A stretch of DNA of 64,000 nucleotides from Juglans regia (GCF_001411555.2 NC_049910.1:29235150-29299149); one strand, 5' to 3'; positions 1 through 12,690 are shown, numbered from the stretch's first letter. Numbers and translations: made by a program. The notes: generated by a model not told the origin, from the letters alone.

Positions 1-401
1 TTTTTTTACTTCATAATTAAAGAAGTATTTTTTAATAATATTACAATTTTTACTATTATTTAATATTTTATTATTATCTAAGATCGCGTTACTATCCAAA
101 CAAACGGATCGTGTATGTATCTGCTGCCCTCCACAAAGTAACCATTGACGTCTCTTTGATTTTTGTATAATTGTGTATGCATGTATGCATGCTCCATTTT
201 GTTGCTACAGATGCCTGAATACAGAGTAGTTAACGCTTTAACAGGATCATCACAGTCAACTGCAGGTTTCTTCTCTTTTCTCTCTTTTTATTTTTTCGTG
301 TAAATTGCACAGGCCCATTTAAGATACTCATAATTTAGTTTGCTCTGTTATCTACGTCTGAGTGTTTTTAGAATACAACGAATTTGTGTACTATTTTCTA
401 T
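1..401. other. Intergenic, AT-rich
   Basis: No gene or recognisable element was seen. The stretch is AT-rich, with a short TGCATGCATGTATGCATG-like alternating tract near 176-192 and a polypyrimidine run near 270-296. Confidence 0.5.
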
Positions 402-960
402 ATAATCATTTATAAATCCCGGCTTCACTAATAACCAATGTGGGACTGGGATTCGAAGATGACTTGAGATGACTTGAGATGAGCTGAGATAGATTGTGAA
501 TAGTAATGAGATGAGTTGTGAATAGTAGTGAGATTTATGAGTTAAAGTTGCTGAATAGTAATGAATAGTAGTGAGATGAGTTGAGATAACTTGCGAATCC
601 AAACCTTTCGTGACTACTTTTATAACTTATTCAACGTGAGTTTTCCTTTCCCCAGTGTAAGACTGGAGTGTTACAGACTCCCCTCTTAAATTCTTATAGT
701 TCTCGTCAGGACCATGTCATTCAGTGCTCTAGTATCACATGGCTGTACTAGGTGGCTCTGATACAAGGGACCCAAGGAGCACTAACACATCTGCACTATA
801 ACCATTGAAGACTGGTTAATTTCAAGCTTCCCTATGATCATTTATAAAGTCTAGTTTCACCTAATAAGTAGTCAATGCGGCACAATCATGACGAACTTCA
901 TAACTTGGTCACTCTAAGTGAGTTATTTGCTTTCCCAATCTAGGACTGGGGTGTTATAAC
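402..960 (-). mobile_element. TRIM-like LTR retrotransposon remnant
   Basis: Two related segments, 402-450 plus 606-675 and again 834-958, share ATCATTTATAAA, TTCAC.TAATAA, CAATG.GG and a GGACTGGGGTGTTA-type end. Between them, 753-763 reads GGCTCTGATAC, whose complement GTATCAGAGCC is the core of the initiator-Met tRNA primer-binding site used by many LTR elements. Two short direct repeats flanking such a site, with no coding capacity, fit a TRIM on the minus strand. The left repeat is split by a MITE-like insertion. The primer site lies about 70 bp from the recognisable start of the right repeat, so the true LTR edge is uncertain. Confidence 0.45.
449..605. mobile_element. MITE (GAGATGAG type) inside TRIM-like repeat
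   Basis: The segment opens with GGATTCGAAGATGACTTGAGATGA and closes with a reverse-complementary end (TTGCGAATCCAAACC). The interior is made of GAGATGA, TTGTGAATAG and AATAGTAGTGAGAT words. It interrupts the left repeat of the TRIM-like remnant, since sequence on both sides matches a continuous stretch of the right repeat. The same GAGATGAG/CATCTCATC vocabulary recurs in several other short elements of this window. Confidence 0.45.
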
Positions 961-1330
961 CAACACCTAAAGTCTTATTCCTTCGTGCAAACTGCATCAC
1001 ATCACAATATTCATGCAAGCCGCCATGACATTAGTTCCCAACACCCCAATGTCTTCTTCCTTTTCCATGCAAACATAGCAGTAGTCACATTTCTTTAAAC
1101 ATGTATTCTTCTGTGATTGCATTATCAACATATAAAAATTATGCAGGCTAAACAAGCTCATCATAAATACGAGCAATGCTAATTCTTTTTTTTTTTTGGA
1201 AGTTGTCAGCTTGTCTGAAATGGTCTTTCTCTGCTATTGACAATATTCAGAAAACCATTATATATGGAAGTAGGCAGAGATTCTGAGATGATGCCTCTTT
1301 GGTCGGGATTGGCAGTTGCAATGGGATAAG
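961..1330. other. Intergenic, downstream of phosphatase gene
   Basis: This lies just beyond the stop codon of the minus-strand phosphatase gene and would include its 3' UTR. It is otherwise featureless apart from a 10-bp T run near 1188-1198. Confidence 0.4.
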
Positions 1331-3260
1331 TTAGACCGACTGGTGTCTGCTGATGTTATCCTGAATGGTGATTGTATCAATAAGGTATAGTAGGATCCTC
1401 TTCAGCTCCTCTCCAGTGCTCCACTCATGGACTTTTGCCTTGACTAGCAGTGGTTCGCAACAAATGCGTTTCCACAGAGGATAATTCTTCCTCGGCATCA
1501 CATAATCACTTTCACCAAGCTTCAGAGTTGGGCAATAATCACCATGTCCATCTCCAAGGTAGATGAAATTTTTGGTGCTGTTTTCAGAAACAGAAGCTTG
1601 GATTTCGTCAATCACCTGACCCTAAAAACCAGAAGATAAAATAAACCCTTTGCTACCAACACCAAAAGGAAAGAAAATAAGAGTCTCAGTAGCAACAATG
1701 AGTCCATACGTTAGATCATCAACCATAAATCTTTGCTGTGAACAGTAAACTACATAAGTTAGTAGATGTCGGTCAGAGATTATATGAATGACAGAAAGCT
1801 ACATCATTCCATACGCTCTGCAACTCAGAGATAATACTTTTAGTATGGGGGAGGGGAAGCTGAGCTTGATACAGATAGATGGTAGTCAGCCAGAACCAAA
1901 TAGATGGTATTCATCCAAAACACGAGTTGGTGCTTTCAAATGCCACTGTAAACAATATCTAACAGCCTCCATTTCCAGTGGCCTCCCTCCTATTCTCCTC
2001 TTGTGATACTAAAATAGTCTTAGTACATATAGCACGTGCTCTAGTACCTCTCGCTCCCCCTTCATCCCTTATTTAGGGAAAAAGAAAATGCCATTTGATC
2101 CACGGTTAATGGATCCAAAGAAAAATAAATACCAGATAAAAAGAAAAACGAACAGTCTCGGCCTTTTTCTTTTTCTTTCTGTCAATGATTGTGAATAGAA
2201 TATCTAATATTTTGGAACAAAAGATATAAAAAGTGGCCTGGTGAGAGGAGAAAGTGAGCATGATTCAAACATTCACCATGTTGAAAGTATTTGTCAAGTG
2301 ACTCACCTATATAGAAATAATGCAAGCTATTAGAGCCCCTTTTTTCTAAGTCTCTCCACCATAAGTAAAGCAGACGCTAAATTCTTCTCTTGTTAAAGGT
2401 ATAGTTCATTTAACACAATCAAACAACCTTCAAACGGCTAAGGAACTTGGAATGTTACAAAACAACGCAATAAAACTATACCTTTAACAAATGCAAAACT
2501 AATTACTCAATAATATAGATGATGATTCTTCCTTCAGTAGAAACTTATTTCCTTTCTGGCCAGAAAGACATTGTTTATAGTACCTTGCACATAGTTGCAT
2601 GGCATAATTTGCATCCATGAGGAGACGAACTCGAATCATGAAAAGGAAAGATCCTAAGCCGTCCGTCTTTATCCACGAATGATGGGTTCGTGTATATCCG
2701 AGAAAAGCAACCCAACAGACCATGATGCTTCAAGATAGTCTCAATGAAAAACTGATTCGCATCGCTAATCACCCTCAAGTCGCATCTGAAACAAACAACA
2801 TCAATCGCAAGAACAACCTTTAATCATCAATCAGCCCCTAGTAACAACTACCAACTCACGCTATATAAGAATAAGGTGGTCAAGAAAATCTACCCCAGAG
2901 CATGGGCTGCTTTAATAGCCGCGACAATACACGGATCCATTGGAGTACGTTTCAGGCATTCTGTAATGTCTTCGGCAGTTTGACCTCGTGAGTGGAGCTC
3001 CTTCATCATACCATCCTACAATAGGCAACTGATCTAGATAAATAAATAAACGACGAAAATTTAACAAAAATCCAAATGGTTGTTCTTCATCTAAGAGATT
3101 GAACAAAATTAAAAACCATGAGAGAGTTCCAAGGCAAGGTAGAGCGGAGCTTATTGAAGAGGGGGGTGAGATCCATCTCCGTGACCACCCAACGGTCACT
3201 ATCATCATCAATGATCGTGCGGTCAAAGTCAAACAGCACCACCACCGGTGTTCCAGCCAT
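1331..3260 (-). CDS. HAD-family phosphatase (thiamine phosphate phosphatase-like / PS2-PECP1 group)
   Basis: Four exons (3260-3117, 3015-2894, 2785-2584, 1621-1331) join in frame across GT-AG introns to 252 residues. HAD motif I is LFDFDRT (nucleophile D11, acid/base D13), motif II the serine in VISDANQ (about S96), and motif IV GDGHGD (D180, D184). The PLWK and KAKVHEWSTGEEL blocks are typical of the plant Put_Phosphatase family (PF06888). Relatives are small cytosolic Mg-dependent enzymes acting on phosphoethanolamine, phosphocholine, pyrophosphate or thiamine/pyridoxal phosphates; the substrate here cannot be read from sequence. The ATG at 3260 is chosen because it starts the conserved N-terminus; the in-frame codon three positions upstream is GTG. 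Length fits the shorter thiamine-phosphate-phosphatase-like branch. Intron 3 is long (962 bp). No break was seen. Confidence 0.88.
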
Positions 3261-3978
3261 TTCGGGCACCGGAGCTGGGCTCTCAGGCGACCAGCGAAAA
3301 AGAAGGGAAATAAAAAAAGCGGTTTATGTTTACTTTGCTAGAGATAAAAGGTTATTGATATTCGATGAATCTGATTCGGCTTCATATCAGGAACTCGAAG
3401 GGGCGTTAAAAAAAAAATAAAAAAAAAAAAAAAGTGGAGAAAACCGGACCAGATCAGTCAAATCCGGTTTTGGAGTCCGAAATCGGTTTACGTAACGGCA
3501 AAATTGGTTGGAATCGGTTTGATTTCAGTTTTAGGCTTTTTAGGCCGGACCGGACTGCTCTATATAATATATATTTTAAATTATTTTTTTAATATTATAT
3601 ATAATATTTTTTGATATTATATATATTTTTTATATATAATAATATAAATTAATTTAAAAATAAACTGAAATAGTAAAACTTTAAACTAAAATTGATAAAT
3701 CACATCAAATGAAAAAAAAATCCTAAATATCAAAAGATTTGAATTTATATACTAAAGTTGTAAATAAGATCACTAAAATATTATTTACCAAAAAAGAAAG
3801 AAAATCACTCAAATATTATTACCAAATTTTTATGGCCTAATAAATTTTCAATATATTCATTTTGATAAGTACATAATACATTAGTAAATTAGTAATACTT
3901 CCTATAAAAAAAAAAATTAGTAATACTAATATAAATTAGTATATAATGTATATTAATTATAAATTACATTTTATGACC
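3261..3978. other. Phosphatase gene upstream region and CCGG-rich MITE left part
   Basis: 3261-3420 should hold the promoter and 5' UTR of the minus-strand phosphatase gene; no clear TATA box was seen. A purine/A run at 3409-3433 is followed by a stretch with repeated CCGGACC/AATCGG words (3435-3560) and a very AT-rich tract. This resembles the left half of the CCGGACCGG-type element whose right end recurs at 7850-8640. Confidence 0.4.
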
Positions 3979-4016
3979 TAATACTAATAGTCTAATACTA
4001 TATTAATATTAGTAAT

Positions 4017-5009
4017 TGTTAATGTAAAAGTTTGTTGGCTAAGATTAGATGAGTAGGACCTATTTGAATTATTGGATGAATGTAATTTGTCTTTATCTTT
4101 ATCTATGAATATTTGAATTCTAAGATAAATGGTTAAATAGATAAAGGTTCAAAAGACTTTTGATCAAGATTGAATGTTCGAAAAGATATGAGATATCAAG
4201 TGATCTGGATAGAAGATTCAAAACAAAGATATCAAGCAGAAAGAATTTCGAGCTATCAAGAAGTTATCCAGAACATAAGCTGAACAGAAATCAGTTACTA
4301 CATAGAAGAGTTATCGCGACAAGTCAACAATCCGTCAAGAGACGTCTTCGCGACAAATTCTATCTGTTAGCAGATACCTACTAAAACTGAAACTCTTTCC
4401 AGATAGTTTATTTAAGGGATTCTACTAGTTAAGATTTTTAGAGATTCATTTATATTTTCTAGAGCACTTTCCAGTGCATATTTTAATGAGAAAATACCTT
4501 AGAGAATTTTCATATTGTTTCTCTCAGAGAGTGGTACTTGACTGTAAGAAAATTTGAGAATTTTCTAGAGTTTTGTCTCTTTTTTTTTAGTGTGTGCATA
4601 CTCCATGTTGGAGAATTGATTGGTCGAGTTTCAGTCACAGGAGTTCCAGGAGAAAAGTCAATGTTTGAAGATTGTCAGAGGTTCTGGCTGCTACTGCAGT
4701 AGAAGACAAATGGGCCATTTGTATTGTCAAGTAAGAATGTTAATTGATGAAAGTTTTGTAATTGAGTTTTACTTGTAATTGATTTTTAAATAATAAAATT
4801 GATTTTCTGGATTTGGTTGCCCTGTAGGTTTTACCTTTAAAGGGTTCTTTAAAAAGTTTCCTTTCGATACCAATCTTGGTGTTACACACTTCGTTTATTT
4901 TATGTATTTGATTGTTTATCAAATTAATTGCATGCTTGACGATTAACCAATTTGTTGAGTAAATTGATACATATTTCTGCTACGTTATAGGAGTACTTGG
5001 GTAATTTCA
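4017..5009 (+). repeat. 5' LTR of the 4017-7796 element
   Basis: It begins TGTTAATG and ends ATTTCA, and matches 6799-7796 over its full length. By eye about 28 differences were counted in the first 360 positions, roughly 92 percent identity. It is followed by the primer-binding site. Confidence 0.8.
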
Positions 5010-6798
5010 ATTGGCATCAGAGCGTGGTTCACTCATCCGAGTGTGATCTGTGTCCCTGTAGATCATGTCTTCATCATTATATGTCCCAACACACTTTGAT
5101 GAGAAAAACTATGCTTATTGAAAAGTTCGTATGAGTGTTTTCCTAAAGTCTTTAGATGAACGTGTGTATGACATTAAGCGATAGGACTACTTGCATGTTC
5201 TTACATTCTTTGCATATCATTAGCCTAGGACATACATTTTTGTTTAGCTTTTGTTTTATGTTTCTGTCTTTCAGTGTAAAATACATTACTTTTTTGGTTT
5301 TTTTTTTAGAAGTGCATGCTTGATATGTCAAAATTTTGAGCACATGTATTCTCACAAAATAAAATTTTGAATTTATGCATCTCTCTACTTTGTGCAGTCC
5401 ACTTTGTGTATACTAACCCTATGGGTCATCTTGACAAAATTCATTTGCAAAGCACTGTGAGGAACTTATATGTATGCACATTATAATTAAGTTCTATATT
5501 TATTATTGAGATGCTTACCATAGAGGGAGTCCATGCCTTGAATTAACTAATATTAGTTGAACCTAGTACAATAATATAGAGATCTTCCATTGCCAAACAC
5601 AAATAGTTGATTCATATAGAAAAAGTCGGTGTTATATCATTGCGTAAAAAGACAAATACCATACACAGATCTATCCCTTAAGTCCTTATAGAAATAATGG
5701 TGGCTCAAATCATTGTGGAAAAAGGTGAGCAACAAAAATGGACATAAAAAAAAAAAGGTTGTGCAAACTAGTGTTTGAGGAGATACTCATGTATCTAGGC
5801 CCTAGTATAAGATTTGACTTTTGAGGTGAGCGACAATCTCTTGGGAGCATCTATAAGAAGAAAATACTCATGAATAAATTTATCAAAAATATATTGAAGA
5901 GAAAAAGAAATAAAGAGTTAATTTTATATATAAGTTTGTTCACTCACACACTCATATGAACTTTGACATTAATGATCTTATGAGGTGTGAACATCCAGGG
6001 TAATTGTTACAAATAAGAGGGTGTACTTTATTGAATGTTTTTTGTGAGTGACACTATATTTTGAACTAAGATGCATCTAGACATGTTATTTGCCCCGTTG
6101 CTTATATATATAAAAATAAAAATTTTTGTTAAAACTTTTATTATTATTTATTTATTTTGGTTTTTATAAAATAAATATGAAAATATAAAATATATTGAGG
6201 TATGAGTTAGTGTTTGGATTATACACTTCGGTTTTTATGCTATGCCTACCAAGTGTTTGTTTTTATGTCTCAACCAAGCTACTTCATTCATTTTATCATG
6301 ATTTTACTTGCATTCATGCTCACACATCAGGTGCATTTAATCCATGAAAAGTTGAGACACATGAGAGTTGTTCATCATGTCTTTTTTAGTGTCTTCATCT
6401 CCACCCACATAAGTGGTATTTATTGTCTTATGAGTCTTGTCAGATTAGTGACAAAATAGAGAGATTTAAATTTACCGTTGAAGGGGAGTTAAAAAGTCTT
6501 TGCGTTAAAAGATCTTTTGTGAAAGAGGTGTAAAAAGTAGGGGGAGTAGCAGTAAAAAATTGAGGGGGAGAACTAAATACTGAACATAGTTGTTGATGAT
6601 GACTAGAATATTATTTAGTAGGTTTAGATTACATCTAACCTTTGATTTTGTTGAGACTAATTTCAAAGAGTATTTTATGTCATTTCTTCTCATTACTATA
6701 TTAAGATTTTTTTCATGAGATCTGCTAGTTGTGTTTATCTTAGATTTATATTGCATTCATCAAGTTGGTTTTGTCACCAATCAGCTAAAAGGAGAGAT

Positions 6799-7796
6799 TG
6801 TTAATATAAATGTTTGTTGGCTAGGATTAAATGAGTATGACCTATTTGAATTATTGGATTAATGTAATTTATCTTTATTTTTATCTATGAATATTTGAAT
6901 TCTAAGATAAGTGGTTAAATAGATAAAGGTTCAAAAGACTTTTGATCAAGATTGAATGTTCAAAAAGATAAGAGATATCAAGTGATCTGGATAGAAGATT
7001 AAAAAAGAAGATATCAAGAAGAAAGAATTTCGAGCTATCAAGAAATTATCCAGAACAGAAGCTGAACAGAAATTAGTTACTACAGAGAAGAGTTATCGCG
7101 ACATGTCAAGAATCCGTTAGGAGACGTCTTCGCGACAGATTCTATTTGTCAGCAGAATCCTACTGAAATTAGAACTCTTTCCAAATAGTTTATTTAAGGG
7201 ATTCTACTGGTTAAGATTTTTAGATATTCATTTATATTTTCTAGATCACTTTCCAGTGCATATTTTAGTGAGAAAATTCCTTAGAGAATCTTCATATTGT
7301 TTCTCTCAAAGAGTGGTACTTGAGTGTGAGAAAATTCTCATGAGAATTTTCTAGTGTTTTATCTCTCTTTTTTGAGTGCGTGCATACTCCATGTTGGAGA
7401 ATTAATTGGTCGAGTTTCAAGCACTGGAGTTCCAGGAGAAAATCCAATGTTTGAAGATCGTCAGAGTTCTGGCTGCTACTGCGATAGAAGACAAATGGGC
7501 CATTTGTCTGGTTAAGTAAGATTGTTAATTGACAAAGGTTTTTTAATTGAGAGTTACTTGTAATTGATTTTCAAATAATAAAATTAATTTTTTTAGGTTT
7601 GGTTGTCCCGTATGGTTTTATCTTTAAAGAGTTCTTTAAAGGGTTTCCCTTCGATACCAATCCTGGTGTTACGCACTTCGTTTATTTTATCTATTTGATT
7701 ATTTATCAAATTAATTGCATGCTTGACAACTAACCAATTTGTTGAGTGAATTGGTAGATATTCCGGTTGCGTTACAGGGGTACTTGGGTAATTTCA
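6799..7796 (+). repeat. 3' LTR of the 4017-7796 element
   Basis: It begins TGTTAATA after the polypurine tract AAAAGGAGAGA and ends ATTTCA directly against the interrupted tandem-repeat copy. Confidence 0.8.
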
Positions 7797-8747
7797 ATAA
7801 TATACTTTAAGTCTATATATAAATTATTATATATACTTTAAAATTGAAAAACCAGACCAGAACCGGTAAAATTGCATGTACTGGTTTAGGAGGGTAACCG
7901 GTGCGTAATCAGTTTTTGAAAATGTAAAACCGATACATACCGGTTCGGTCTTAAACTTTGTCCAAAACCAGACCGGACCGGATCGGTTACATCCCTATCA
8001 GCGAGTTATACGAGCCGTTTGATTTTGATTGATAGGAGGAAAGTGTGAAAAATTCAAAACGATTTTTTTTAATACTAATAGTCTAATACTATATTACTAT
8101 TACTAATATACTTCAACTCTATATATAAATTAGTATATGTACTTTAAAATCGAAAAATCGGACCGAACCAGACCGAAACCGGTAAAACTGGATTTACCAG
8201 TTTAGAAGGGTAACCGATGCATAATCGATTTTTGAAAATGTAAAACCGATACATACCGATTCGGTCTTAAATTTTGTCCAAAACCAGACCAGACTATACC
8301 GATTACACCCCTATCAGCGAGTCATACGAGCCGTTTGATTTTAATTGATAGGAGGAAAGTGTGAAAAATCCAAAACAATTTTTTTTAATACTAATAGTCT
8401 AATACTATATTACTATTAGTAATATACTTTAAGTCTATATATAAATTAATATATATACTTTAAAATCGAAAAATTGGATAGAACCAGACCAGAACCGGTA
8501 AAACTGGATGTACCGATTTAGGAGGGTAATCGATGCGTAATCGATTTTTTGAAAATGTAAAACCGATACATACCGGTTCGGTCTTAAATTTTGTCCAAAA
8601 CCAGACCGAACCGAACCGGACCGGACTGGACCGGTTACACCCTTATTAGCGAGTCATACGAGCCGTTTGATTTTGATTGATAGGAGGAAAGTGTGAAAAA
8701 TCCAAAACAATTTTTTTTAATCAACCTTTCACTAAAACCATAAAACA

Positions 8748-11700
8748 TTACATAGCATTCAGAGCAAACCAAAGAGCATGATCAACAAAACCAGGGACAC
8801 GTTCCCACCACATTTGAATATCAACAACATTCCAAGCATATCGAGCTAACCTATGAGCCACTCCGTTCCCCACCTCCTGAAAATATTACATCAAGCCTTT
8901 CGCCTCCTTGATCAAGTAGCCATTAGGTGAAAGAGAATCTTAATAAGACTGTAGTTCTTGTACCAAGAACGGACAATCAGATTCAATAATAAACTTAGGG
9001 ATGCCAAGAGGAATACAAAATTGCAGTCCTCTGAACACAACAAACAACTTGACAGTAGCAGCTTCATCAACTTCAGCTTCTAGTTTACTTGCTGCCATAA
9101 CCACCTTGCCTCTATCATCTCTTAAAACCAAACCAATACCAGCTTTCCTCATATTTGAAAAAACTGCCCTATCAACATTAAGTTTTAGAAAACCCCTTGA
9201 AGGTGACTGTCATTTAAACGCCTTCCTAATATTAGTAGAAGTTGGTGCGATTATCTCATTAAAAGCCTTATCAAGAGACAATGCATAGTTAGATGCCTCC
9301 AACGAATCAATCAAAATCTTCTCCATTTGCATCTTATTTTGCCAAAACCAAATACCCCAGCTTAGCACAAACAACATTGTGAAATCTGCCTCAGTACCCT
9401 AGATCAAAACAAATCTCACAATATCCATAAAACTCCTATAGGTTGAATCTACAGCAGTAGTGGTACAAACTGCCAAACTATTCGAGCATGTGAGCAAAAC
9501 AGAAGTGTATGGATAACATCCTCCCTGGCATCCTTAAAAAAACAACAGCCACTATCCACTTCTACCTTTTTCTTTCTTAGATTAGTAATAGTTGGCAAAA
9601 TATCCTTACAAGCTTTCCATGCAAAAGTTTTGATCTTCCTAGGAACTTGCATATGCCACAATCTCTTCCAAAGTCTCTTGTCTTGCATGAATATTGAGCT
9701 TTCCCCATCACAACTTGAACTTAAATTCTAAATCATAAGATAGGCACTTTTGACAGCAAAGCTTCCACTTAATTCTTCTATCCATATCAACTTATCCACA
9801 TATTGATTAAATGACAACCTAATCTTAAGAATGTCATTAGCCACCATTGGAATGAAGAGAGCTTTTTCCTGATCAACCTTCCATGTTCTGGTATCCTGAT
9901 CAATAAGACTATCAACTGTAGCATTCTCTTGAACAATAGTTATCAAACCTTCGTCTATGTCTAGTTGTATAACTTGATAGACTGGTACCTAAGAATCTTT
10001 CCAGATTTTTATGTTCTCTCTAGTCCCAACCCTCCATTGACATCCTGCCAACAACCACTCATTTGCCTAAAAAATCCCTCTCCATGCATAAGAAGGATGT
10101 GAGCCTAATTTAGAAAGGAAAAATTATCCATTAAACTTATAAATCATTTGCAACAAAGAACCCTCATTTTGTAATATCCTCCAACCTTGCTTGGCCAACA
10201 ATGCCATATTGACAAAATGAAAATTCGTAAACTTCATTCCTCCTCTAAACTTAGACATACACAATCTTTGCCAACTTAACCAATGCACTTTCTTCTCACT
10301 GCCTCTTTGACCCCACCAGAATCTTGCCATCATCCCCTCCAACTCTCTACACAAACTCAAAGGTAGCTTGAAACAAGATATAGCATAAGTATGAATGGAC
10401 AAAGCTACTGGCTTAATGAGTAATTCTCTCCCACCTTGTGATAACAGATTCTCTTTCCAACTCTGCAACTTAGTCCATACTCTCCTTTTAATATCAACAA
10501 AAGCCCTTGGCTTGGATCTCCCCACTAAGTTAGGCAAACCTAGATATTTTGAAGGTCCTAACCCCCCTAACACACACACACAAACTTAACAATTCCTTTT
10601 GTATAACTGCATCAACATTCTTAGAAAACACCACAAAAATTTTTTCTTTGTTCACCTTTTTGTCCAGAAGCTTCCTCATATTGCTCCAAAATCCCTTGAA
10701 TGTGTCTAGTAGTATGAACATCAGCTCTACAAAAAATAATGTTATCATTCGCAAAAAGGATATGACTAACCATATGAGCCACTCTACGCACTCGTATCCC
10801 TCTCACATTCTGTTTTCTCTCGCATCTTTCAACAAAGCAATAAGATCCTCAGTACATAGGAGAAAAAGGTAAGGGGATAATGGATCCCCTTGCCTAATGC
10901 CCCTAGTAGGGATAATTGGCCCATGAGACACCCCATTGATCAAAACTGAAAAATAAACTGTTTTAACACATTTCATAACCAAACTCTCAAAATAATTTAC
11001 AAACCCCAATTTCAGCATTATTTTCTCCAAAAAGCCCCATTCCACTAAATCATATGTTTTGTTCATATCCAACTTAAGAGACATATACCCCTTTTGGCCT
11101 TTTTTTTTTATGTCTCAAGTAATTAACAAGTTCATAGGCTACTAACACATTATCAGTTATCAATCAACCTCCCACAAAAGCATACTAAGATTCAAAAATT
11201 ACTGCTGGCAAGAAAACCTTCAGCCTATTCACAATTACCTTAGAAATCAGCTTATACACCACATTATAAAGAATAATTAGTCGAAAATCCAAGACCAATT
11301 CACAAACCTTTTTCTTAGGAATCAAACTGATTAAAGGTATGATTAAGATCCTTTGGAAAATTAAAGGTTTGCACAACTGCAGCAGTTACAGAATCTCCAA
11401 CAATCGTCCAATATGTTAGAAAAAAGAGTGGTGACATACTATCTGGACCTGGTGTCTTGGTTGGATGCATTTGTTGTATAGCCACACTTATTTCATCTAT
11501 TACATAAGGCTTTGTAAGTTCAAAATTCATCTCCTCAATGGATTTTTGGTTCACACACTCCAAAACAATATCTTGATTCCTTTGCAAATAAGAGGTAAAA
11601 AGCTGTTTAAAGAAATCAACTATTAATTTGTCCCTTTGAGCTCCCTCCAACCAATTTCCCCTCTCATCCTATAACCTCTTGGTCAAATTCCTTCTTCTTC

Positions 11701-12690
11701 GATTAGTTCTTTGAGTATGAAAAAAACCGAGTATTTTAACCCCCCTCTTGTAGCCACTGAACTCGAGACATTTGTCTCCACATCATTTCCTCTCTCTCAA
11801 GCCATAATCGTACATCCTTCCTAAACTTAAACCAACAGGATTAGAATGCAAAGAATCTAGTGCCTGTAAATTCTAAAGGTGATCTCTAGCAACATCCAAC
11901 TTCCTTCTAACATTGCCAAAAAAAGCCTTGTTCCACACAGCCAGTTGATCCTCACACCCATCATACTGCACCTATCAGCACCACTGCCCCACATATTCTC
12001 AATAATCTAAGCACATTTTTCCTCCCCCACCCACATGGCCTCAAACCTTAATTGTTTCATTTTTCACCCCCTATCTTCTGGTTTAACAGTCTCAAACCAC
12101 ATAGGTAAGTGGTCTGAATGAACTGCTGCACCATGCCTCACCACATCTTGAGAGAACACCTGAAAAAGTTTATTATTCCCCAAAAATCTATCCAACCTTT
12201 CACTAATAGAGCTATCACCTTTCCTCACATTACTCCAAGTGTATTTAGGCCCACTAAAACCCAAGTCTCTTAAAGAACAATCCATCATCACCTCCTTAAA
12301 AGCCTACATTTGATTTTAAGGTCGTGGTCTCCCTCCCCTTTTTAATTCAAATGTAAAATTTCATTAAAATCAACCCCTAGAAGCTAAGGATAATCCTCAC
12401 TAGAGTTGAGTGATCTAATCAAATTCCAAGTAAAGGGTAAAAGCATTAGGATTTCCATAAATACCCGTAAATCTCCACTCCTGAAGATTACCCTCCTTAA
12501 CTAGTGCCTTAACATGATGTCTAGAATAAGATTTAACCCTTACACATAAGTCCCCCTTCCAAAACAGAGCTAATCCACCACTTTTCCCCACACAATCAAC
12601 AATAAAGCAATGACTGAAATCCAATTTATACTTACAGATTTCCATAGCCCATGCCCTCAGTTTTGTCTCCTGGAGGAACACAAAGTCGGG
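8748..12690 (-). pseudogene. LINE ORF2 remnant: endonuclease, RT, zf-RVT, RNase H
   Basis: The endonuclease part shows FLQETKL and KSGGLALFW (12681-12415) and the SDHLP block near 12110. RT motifs include the P-TKTPGPD block (about 11455) and TRGIRQGDPLSPYLF near 10890. The catalytic box reads LFANDNIIF near 10740-10765 instead of the family's FADD, so one metal-binding Asp is lost. The thumb (YLGLPNLVGRSK), the zf-RVT WKRLWHMQVPRKIKTFAWKA region and an RNase H domain with ESDCPFLV follow, ending with NGVAHRLARYAW and a TAA at 8748. The reading frame is broken repeatedly. Confidence 0.8.

Larger units (their letters stand above)
4017..7796 (+). mobile_element. Non-autonomous LTR retrotransposon (Copia-derived, about 3.8 kb)
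   Basis: Both ends carry an LTR of about 1 kb starting TGTTAAT and ending ATTTCA. Flanking 5-mers are GTAAT (4012-4016) and ATAAT (7797-7801), a target duplication with one mismatch. Just after the 5' LTR, TTGGCATCAGAGCG resembles the initiator-Met tRNA primer site. AAAAGGAGAGA immediately before the 3' LTR is a polypurine tract, and additional GGGGGAG tracts lie near 6540-6575. The roughly 1.8-kb interior starts with a degraded Copia gag N-terminus (FDEKNYAY, stop, KVRMSVFLKSLDERVYDIK near 5094-5175) but has no protease, integrase or RT, so it would depend on a helper element. Confidence 0.8.
3979..8719. repeat. Tandem array (3 copies, about 320 bp) carrying a MITE terminus; copy 1 split by an LTR element
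   Basis: Three related copies begin with AATACTAATAGTCTAATAC at about 3979, 8071 and 8397. They continue through an ACCGGACC/AACCGGTA-rich segment to CGGTTACATCCCTA or its variants (first copy ends at 7997), then TCAGCGAGT.ATACGAGCCG and GGAGGAAAGTGTGAAAAAT.CAAAAC, ending in T8AAT. CGGTTACATCCCTA is the inverted form of a TAGGG.TG terminus, matching the hAT-like MITE at 50877-51464. Copy 2 (8071-8396) and copy 3 (8397-8719) are contiguous. Copy 1 is 3979-4016 plus 7797-8070, interrupted by the LTR element at 4017-7796. Confidence 0.75.

Noticed and set aside
750..830. Possible 5S-derived (Cassandra-type) LTR sequence
   Set aside because: Only a short CACTAACAC-like similarity; the conserved 5S promoter boxes are absent.
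3261..3269. Extended start (GTG codon at 3269) for the phosphatase
   Set aside because: Plant nuclear genes rarely start at GTG, and the ATG at 3260 begins the conserved N-terminus.
5010..5025. tRNA-like TGGCATCAGAGC motif
   Set aside because: It is a primer-binding site complementary to a tRNA, not a tRNA gene; no cloverleaf sequence surrounds it.
6214..6459. 81-codon ORF inside the non-autonomous LTR element
   Set aside because: Hydrophobic translation without similarity to Gag or Pol; the surrounding DNA looks non-coding.
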